DNA from: Cyclobacteriaceae bacterium
Lineage (GTDB): Bacteria > Bacteroidota > Bacteroidia > Cytophagales > Cyclobacteriaceae
Length of the DNA: 64,000 nucleotides
Direction: 5' to 3'
NCBI GenBank assembly: GCA_013141055.1
Contig: JABFRS010000001.1
Span: forward strand, 1 to 64,000
The position numbers and the translations under genes were made by a program. Shown here piece after piece: positions 59,007 through 64,000 of this stretch (its first letter is position 1; the number at the start of each line of letters is the position of its first letter). Below the pieces are notes generated by a model, which did not search any database, was not told the origin of the DNA, and was given only the letters and a program-made list of their open reading frames with translations.

Positions 59007-60218
59007 ATGAGAATCCTTATCTCTTTACTTTTTATTCTTGTTTCAATTCCTACTTTTAGTCAAAGTCAATCAAGCTTTACAGAAACAATTACCAAATTAT
59101 ACAAGGCTGGGAAAATTACGGATGCCGCTTCACAAAAGACATCCATTGATCTTGCATGGAAGGAAATCAAATCTGTTGGAATTCCTTTTATAAAAGATGA
59201 CTCGGTAGCGTTTTTATACCATGGAGATGCAAAGACAGTAGCATGGATGGGTGACTTTAATGGATGGGGTTATCGAAGGGATTTTGATAACAGGGGCAAA
59301 AGGATCCATGGCACCAATATCTGGATACTTAGGTGTTCATTTCCAAAAGATGCAAGGTTGGATTACAAAATAATGATCGATGGACATCGCTGGTTATTGG
59401 ATCCGGAGAATCCATATCAACAGTGGTCAGGTGTTGGTGGCGGAAGTCCTAATTCTGAATTGCGGATGCCCTTGTCGAAATCAGATCCGATCCTGAAAGA
59501 GAGACCAGGCATTGCTCGCGGCACTCTTAAAAAGGATCTGCTTGTGTCCAGTAAAATTCTTGGGTATCAGGTGATGTATAGCGTTTACTTACCCGCTGGT
59601 TATGAACAAGCGGGTAAACTCCCCGTCATATATGTTACAGATGGATATGAGTACATGATGCCGGAGCTGGGCAATATGATCCCTGTCCTTGATAATCTGA
59701 TCGTCGATAAAAAGATCAAACCTATTATTGCGGTCTTTGTTGATCATCGTGAACCCGTCAACCGTTCCAACAACAGGCGAATGGAAGAACTCAATCTGAA
59801 TGAGAAGTATTTAAAGTTCTTCGTGGATGAATTGATCCCTGATGTTGAAAATAATTTTCCTGTAAAAGCTGAAGCAAAGGATCGTGCTATTATGGGAACA
59901 TCTATGGGAGGACTTACATCCGCCTATTTTGCTTTCACCAGAACGGATATTTTCAGCATGGCAGGAATTCAATCTCCTGCTTTTGGAACACGCCCTCAGA
60001 TTTATACCATCTGCAGCAGTGCCACCAATCCAAAAATAAGGATCAGCATGACGTCAGGATTAATCAATGATGCCAGTGAAGGTAGTCGGAAGATGAAGCA
60101 GATTCTTCAGGACAATGCATGTGTGTATAATTATCGCGAAAATAATGAAGGTCATTCCTGGGGAAACTGGAAAAATCTCATTGATGACATACTGATTGAT
60201 CTTTTTCCAAATCAATAA
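59007..60218 (+). CDS. Exported esterase-D-like alpha/beta hydrolase with N-terminal CBM48-like domain
   Basis: 403 residues from the ATG at 59007, chosen because it opens the signal peptide MRILISLLFILVSIPTFSQ, four bases after the carrier stop. The N-terminal E-set/CBM48-like part (about 65-155) has AWMGDFNGWGY and DYKIMIDGHRWLLDPENPY. The C-terminal esterase-D fold (about 180-400) carries Ser299 in MGTSMGGL and His383 in NEGHSWGNW. Such proteins include enterochelin-esterase-like and feruloyl/acetyl esterases. Here it may deacylate sugars before transport; substrate unknown. Confidence 0.85.
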   Translation: MRILISLLFILVSIPTFSQSQSSFTETITKLYKAGKITDAASQKTSIDLAWKEIKSVGIPFIKDDSVAFLYHGDAKTVAWMGDFNGWGYRRDFDNRGKRIHGTNIWILRCSFPKDARLDYKIMIDGHRWLLDPENPYQQWSGVGGGSPNSELRMPLSKSDPILKERPGIARGTLKKDLLVSSKILGYQVMYSVYLPAGYEQAGKLPVIYVTDGYEYMMPELGNMIPVLDNLIVDKKIKPIIAVFVDHREPVNRSNNRRMEELNLNEKYLKFFVDELIPDVENNFPVKAEAKDRAIMGTSMGGLTSAYFAFTRTDIFSMAGIQSPAFGTRPQIYTICSSATNPKIRISMTSGLINDASEGSRKMKQILQDNACVYNYRENNEGHSWGNWKNLIDDILIDLFPNQ

Positions 60219-60278
60219 TCCATTTGTTTACTTGTTGTAATAACGACATATTTCTAAATTCAGGGCTGATTTTTAACA

Positions 60279-61385
60279 ATGCTTATGCGAAAAATTTTAC
60301 TGTTCCTTTTAATCATTCTGTTGGCAGAAGCCTGCACTTCGGGTAAAGCAGCTTTAAAGAAAGGTGACTATTATGAGGCAGTCATTGAATCTATCAACCG
60401 ACTTCGGGGAAGTCCCGATAATAAAAAAGCAATAGCAGTTCTTACCCAGGGCTATCCATTGTCAATCGAATACATCGAAGCAAATATTCAGAATGGCATC
60501 AATGCCGATGATCCCAGGAAATGGAGAAATGCAGTAAAAGGATACGAGCAGATCAATTACATCAATGATCAGATCAAAACTTCGCTGGGTGCGATGAAGA
60601 TCATTAGCAAACCCGCAACACGATTTAAAGAACTAGCAGATGCCAAATCAAAAGCTGCTGAGGAAAGCTATCAAGAGGGCATTACTTCACTGATGAAAAA
60701 CACAAGGACAGATGCAAAGGTCGCTTACTTTAATTTTAAAGATGCAGCTGCTTATGAGCCTGGCTATCGTGAATCCATTGAGATGATGACTCAGGCAGAA
60801 TTCAACGCCACTTTAAGAGTAGCATATGAAGAGATCAATGCTTCCCGTTTTAACTATGGATCATTTCAGCCTATCATCATAGGCATACAGCGTCAGTTTC
60901 TTTCTTTCAAGCCTATCTCCCAAAAAGACACAGTTCCACCCCATCAAAATCTAAGGATCATTTTCAATGGATATCGTGAAGATCCACAGGCAAGCATTAC
61001 AACGAGTACTGAAGAAGTGAAGAAAGATGTCAAGACTGGTGAAAAGAAAGGTGCAGATGGCAAGACACAGGATATTATGACGAATGTTGCTGCCAAGATT
61101 ACCTATTACCGCAAGGTCAAGCGTGCTACCAGCAGCGCAATGATGTCGATAACAGAAGTATCATCTGATGCCATTCTTCAGAATCAAAGTGTGGACGGCA
61201 ATGTAGCGTGGCAGTATGACTGGGCAACCTATTCAGGAGATATACGCGCCCTGAATACCAACCAGGTAAATCTTTGCAAGCTAAAAGAGTCCTATCCCGC
61301 TGAGCAATATTTGTATAATCAATCCATGTCCAGCCTGAAGACGAATCTAAGTAGTCAGCTAAGATCTTTCTACAGCCAATATTGA
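60279..61385 (+). CDS. Repeat-containing lipoprotein, unknown function
   Basis: 368 residues. Lipobox LAEAC (Cys19). The N-terminal half is helical and TPR-like (KKGDYYEAVIESINRLRG; AVKGYEQINYINDQIKTS; DAKVAYFNFKDAAAYEPGY). The C-terminal half is beta-rich (TNVAAKITYYRKVKRATSS). I recognise no family with a known role. It lies 60 bp after the esterase-like gene, in a plausible but not certain operon. Confidence 0.7.
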   Translation: MLMRKILLFLLIILLAEACTSGKAALKKGDYYEAVIESINRLRGSPDNKKAIAVLTQGYPLSIEYIEANIQNGINADDPRKWRNAVKGYEQINYINDQIKTSLGAMKIISKPATRFKELADAKSKAAEESYQEGITSLMKNTRTDAKVAYFNFKDAAAYEPGYRESIEMMTQAEFNATLRVAYEEINASRFNYGSFQPIIIGIQRQFLSFKPISQKDTVPPHQNLRIIFNGYREDPQASITTSTEEVKKDVKTGEKKGADGKTQDIMTNVAAKITYYRKVKRATSSAMMSITEVSSDAILQNQSVDGNVAWQYDWATYSGDIRALNTNQVNLCKLKESYPAEQYLYNQSMSSLKTNLSSQLRSFYSQY

Positions 61386-61455
61386 TTGTAAGCCAAGCGA
61401 CAATAATATAAATCCGGATAAACCATTTTTACGTTTATTAGGTTTAAAGGATATT

Positions 61456-62076
61456 ATGAAAGCTCTATTATTCACATTGGCGTTTGTGGCTTCGGCCATA
61501 ATGGTCAGCAGTCAAACAACAGCAAAATCAATGACTACAAATTCAAATCTCAAAAAGGCGACTTTTGGAGGAGGCTGTTTCTGGTGCACAGAAGCGTATT
61601 TCCTTCAACTTAAAGGAGTAACAAAAGTTGAGTCCGGCTATTCCGGAGGAAAAGTTAAAAATCCTTCTTACCGTGAAGTGTGTACAGGATTGACGGGTCA
61701 CGCCGAAGTAATCCAGATCACATATGATCCTGCAATTATTTCCTACTCAGACCTTTTAGAGGTCTTCTGGAATACCCATGATCCAACTACTTTGAATCAA
61801 CAGGGTGCTGATAAAGGAACCCAATACCGGTCGGTAGTATTCTATGAAACTCCTGAAGAAAAAAAGACTGCAGAAGATTATAAAAAGCAATTGGAAGTGG
61901 CTCACACATTTAACGATCCAATCGTTACCGAGATAACTCCACTTACAAATTATTATCCTGCTGAGGATTACCACCAGAATTACTTCGCACTTAATCCTAA
62001 CCAGGGATATTGCCAGTATGTGATTCGGCCGAAGGTGGATAAGTTTCAAAAACAGTTCAAATCAAAGTTGAAATAG
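61456..62076 (+). CDS. msrA: Peptide methionine-(S)-sulfoxide reductase MsrA, exported
   Basis: 206 residues. A signal peptide (MKALLFTLAFVASAIMVSSQ) precedes the MsrA domain. Catalytic Cys41 lies in the motif GGGCFWC, followed by ESGYSGG, TGLTGHAEVIQITYDP, and the Tyr/Asp substrate residues in PAEDYHQNYF. It repairs the S-isomer of methionine sulfoxide in proteins. The signal peptide places it outside the cytoplasm. A terminator follows; msrB for the R-isomer is next. Confidence 0.96.
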   Translation: MKALLFTLAFVASAIMVSSQTTAKSMTTNSNLKKATFGGGCFWCTEAYFLQLKGVTKVESGYSGGKVKNPSYREVCTGLTGHAEVIQITYDPAIISYSDLLEVFWNTHDPTTLNQQGADKGTQYRSVVFYETPEEKKTAEDYKKQLEVAHTFNDPIVTEITPLTNYYPAEDYHQNYFALNPNQGYCQYVIRPKVDKFQKQFKSKLK

Positions 62077-62155
62077 AGGTTTTTCAGAAATGTCAAAATA
62101 TTTCAGGGTCTTTTAAGAATTCTGTAACCTATCAAAAGGATAGCCCGTTAAACTA

Positions 62156-62182
62156 CCCATAAGAGATTACATCTCTCATAGG
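62156..62182 (+). other. Hairpin between msrA and msrB
   Basis: CCCATAAGAGAT, loop TAC, ATCTCTCATAGG: a 12-bp stem with two non-Watson-Crick positions and a 3-nt loop. It has no T run, so it is not a classical terminator. It lies just upstream of the real terminator and may be part of the msrA 3' RNA structure. Confidence 0.4.
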
Positions 62183-62197
62183 TTTAGGTTTAGGTAC

Positions 62198-62229
62198 AAA
62201 AAGACTCTGGCAGGCGGCCAGGGTCTTTT
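62198..62229 (+). terminator. Intrinsic terminator after msrA
   Basis: AAAAGAC-CTGGC pairs with GCCAG-GTCTTTT around an AGGCG-like loop, followed by GTGTTTT. It separates msrA from msrB transcription. Confidence 0.85.
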
Positions 62230-62285
62230 GTGTTTTATGGAAATCCATTTTTTAATGCTGGTTCGTATCTACTACTAAATTCTAT

Positions 62286-62777
62286 ATGAAAATTTCGCAC
62301 TCAATTTTGATAATATTTGCTCTTGCCATGACTTGCGTATCCCTTTCGTGCGCCCAAAATCCAAAAGTAAAGGACACTGCTGAAAAATATCCTGTAACAA
62401 AACCTGAGGCAGAATGGAAGAAGCAATTGACCTCACAACAGTTTTATGTTCTTCGCAAGAAGGGAACTGAACAGGCCTTCACGGGAGCTCTTTGGGAAAA
62501 TCATGATAAAGGAATTTATTATTGCGCAGGTTGTCATCAGGCACTTTTTGACTCTACTACAAAATTTGAATCTGGCACCGGATGGCCAAGCTTCTGGCAG
62601 CCCATTAAACCGGAAGCAGTGGCTTTGAATTCAGATGATAGTTATGGCATGGTAAGAAACGAAGTCGTATGTAGTAACTGCGGAGGACATCTTGGGCATG
62701 TGTTTGACGATGGTCCTAATCCTACCGGATTAAGATATTGCATGAACTCGGTATCGATGACCTTCGAGAAGAAGTGA
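62286..62777 (+). CDS. msrB: Peptide methionine-(R)-sulfoxide reductase MsrB, exported
   Basis: 163 residues. N-terminal signal ([18 protein letters not shown]), probably a lipoprotein anchored at Cys22. The MsrB domain has zinc ligands Cys80, Cys83, Cys129 and Cys132, [23 protein letters not shown], and catalytic Cys152 in [10 protein letters not shown]. It reduces the R-isomer of methionine sulfoxide outside the cytoplasm, pairing with MsrA. It has its own leader of about 55 bp after the msrA terminator. Confidence 0.96.
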   Translation: MKISHSILIIFALAMTCVSLSCAQNPKVKDTAEKYPVTKPEAEWKKQLTSQQFYVLRKKGTEQAFTGALWENHDKGIYYCAGCHQALFDSTTKFESGTGWPSFWQPIKPEAVALNSDDSYGMVRNEVVCSNCGGHLGHVFDDGPNPTGLRYCMNSVSMTFEKK

Positions 62778-62831
62778 AGATAAAATTCAAAACACGAATT
62801 CCACTCATTAGCAAGACATCATATTAACAGG

Positions 62832-62839
62832 TATTTTTG
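62832..62839 (+). promoter_or_regulatory. Candidate lhgO promoter (-7 element)
   Basis: TATTTTTG fits TAnnTTTG and would start transcription near 62846, about 10 nt before the GTG start. No clear -33 TTTG is seen. Confidence 0.4.
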
Positions 62840-62855
62840 TGCAAAGTTTTCTATT

Positions 62856-64000
62856 GTGCAATACGATATTATTATTGTTGGTGGTGGAATTGTTGGACTT
62901 GCCACCGCTCTTCAGATTCAGAAGCAAAAGCCTGAGGCAAAGCTTCTTCTTCTTGAGAAGGAAGGCGAGCTTGCTAAACATCAAACAGGAAATAACAGCG
63001 GAGTAATTCATTCAGGCCTTTATTACAAGCCTGGAAGCCTTAAAGCAACGAACTGCATTCATGGCTATCATTTGCTTATTGATTTCTGTGAGAAGAACGA
63101 AATTCCGTTTGAGCTATGTGGCAAAATTGTCGTAGCCACCGATGAGGCTGAGAAGCCACTACTTCAAAATCTATTTGTCAGGGGTGAACAAAACGGATTG
63201 AAGAATCTGAAAAGACTTTCAGAGGGTGAGTTAAAGGAATATGAACCGCACGTTAAAGGAATTGAAGGAATATTTGTACCTCAAACAGGAATTGTAGACT
63301 ATAAAAAAGTTGCGGAAAAATATGGTGATCTCATCCGAAAAAATGGTGGCGAGATCAAATTGCAATCCAAAGTAATTGATATCAGGACTACTTCAACGGA
63401 TGTAACCGTTGTGACGGATACCCAAAGTTATTCAACGAGACTGGTTGTGAATTGTGCTGGTTTATATTCCGATAAGGTCGCGCGACTCACAGTAAAAGAT
63501 CTCAACATCAAGATCATTCCATTTCGTGGAGAGTATTTCAAATTAAAAAAGGAAAAGGAATATCTGGTGAAGAATCTGATCTATCCTGTGCCCGATCCGA
63601 ATTTTCCATTTCTGGGAGTTCACTTCACAAGAATGGCTAAAGGTGGTGTAGAAGCAGGTCCTAATGCAGTGCTTGCTTTCCAAAGAGAAGGCTATAAAAA
63701 ATCAGATATCAATTTTGCTGAGTTGGGAGAAACACTTGCGTGGCCTGGCTTTCAAAAAGTGGCTGCGAAATACTGGAAGACAGGGTTTGGAGAAATGTAT
63801 CGCTCCTTTTCCAAAGCAGCATTTACAAAAGCATTGCAAAAATTATTACCCGAAATACAACAGGATGATTTGGTGGAAGGTGGTGCAGGAGTTCGTGCTC
63901 AGGCATGTGATCGTAATGGTGGATTAGTGGATGACTTTCTCATCCTGGAAGAAAAACAGGTGATCAATGTATGCAATGCACCCTCACCTGCGGCTACTTC
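62856..64000 (+). CDS. lhgO: L-2-hydroxyglutarate oxidase, truncated by window end
   Basis: 381 residues are visible from a GTG start; the gene runs off the window. The FAD-binding Rossmann motif DIIIVGGGIVGLATALQIQ (about 4-22) is followed by HQTGNNSGVIHSGLYYKPGS (about 42-61), which is highly typical of LhgO, then VNCAGLYSD and IPFRGEYFKL, and GPNAVLAFQREGY. The enzyme oxidises L-2-hydroxyglutarate to 2-oxoglutarate with FAD at the membrane. The full protein should be about 395-420 residues. Confidence 0.92.
   Translation, partial: MQYDIIIVGGGIVGLATALQIQKQKPEAKLLLLEKEGELAKHQTGNNSGVIHSGLYYKPGSLKATNCIHGYHLLIDFCEKNEIPFELCGKIVVATDEAEKPLLQNLFVRGEQNGLKNLKRLSEGELKEYEPHVKGIEGIFVPQTGIVDYKKVAEKYGDLIRKNGGEIKLQSKVIDIRTTSTDVTVVTDTQSYSTRLVVNCAGLYSDKVARLTVKDLNIKIIPFRGEYFKLKKEKEYLVKNLIYPVPDPNFPFLGVHFTRMAKGGVEAGPNAVLAFQREGYKKSDINFAELGETLAWPGFQKVAAKYWKTGFGEMYRSFSKAAFTKALQKLLPEIQQDDLVEGGAGVRAQACDRNGGLVDDFLILEEKQVINVCNAPSPAAT

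Overview
The window looks like chromosomal DNA of a free-living Bacteroidota, most likely of the order Cytophagales. The evidence is a SusC/SusD pair, Bacteroidota-type promoters (TAnnTTTG) without clear Shine-Dalgarno sites, the block miaB / sigma-54 regulator / lptE / TPR-like protein / secG, and many lipoproteins with Bacteroidota-style lipoboxes. No tRNA, rRNA, CRISPR array, phage gene or transposase was seen. Assignments rest on motifs and remembered family features; no database search was run.

Layout. Positions 1-6.7 kb hold housekeeping genes: the 3' end of miaB, an RpoN-dependent regulator, lptE, a TPR-like protein, secG, an unknown protein, groES-groEL and a TerB-like protein. From 6.7 to 10 kb lies a minus-strand peptide-uptake pair (POT-type MFS carrier and OPT-family carrier). 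GTP-dependent PEP carboxykinase follows, divergent from aguB-aguA-yciI (agmatine to putrescine).

From 14.5 to 53.8 kb every gene is on the minus strand. In transcription order: susC-susD; three giant tandem VCBS/ASPIC-UnbV (CRTAC1-like) surface proteins, the first broken by a frameshift; an unknown lipoprotein; a secreted GH65 hydrolase; a vanadium-haloperoxidase-like lipoprotein. After a gap comes a very tightly packed run: small protein, glpF, glpK, glpD, a DUF3179 protein, ROK kinase, PfkB kinase, beta-phosphoglucomutase, GH65 disaccharide phosphorylase, xylB, xylA, WbqC-like protein, GT2 glycosyltransferase and methyltransferase. A 563-bp non-coding gap with an 11-bp tandem repeat separates this from wecE, a Gfo/Idh/MocA oxidoreductase, two TIM-barrel sugar isomerase-like proteins and a cytochrome c.

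From 54 kb to the end genes are on the plus strand: a LacI regulator with a clear LacI-type operator between it and susC, a cytosolic GH31 alpha-glucosidase, a GPH/SLC45-like sugar carrier, a secreted esterase-like protein, a repeat lipoprotein, exported MsrA and MsrB, and the start of L-2-hydroxyglutarate oxidase.

Inferred biology: the 36-60 kb region is an alpha-glucoside utilisation locus. SusCD imports across the outer membrane, the GH65 hydrolase acts outside the cytoplasm, and the MFS carrier and GH31 enzyme finish the job under LacI control. The GH65 phosphorylase, beta-PGM and sugar kinases handle disaccharides in the cytosol. The least explained part is the array of three CRTAC1-like proteins, stop-start coupled to the GH65 hydrolase.
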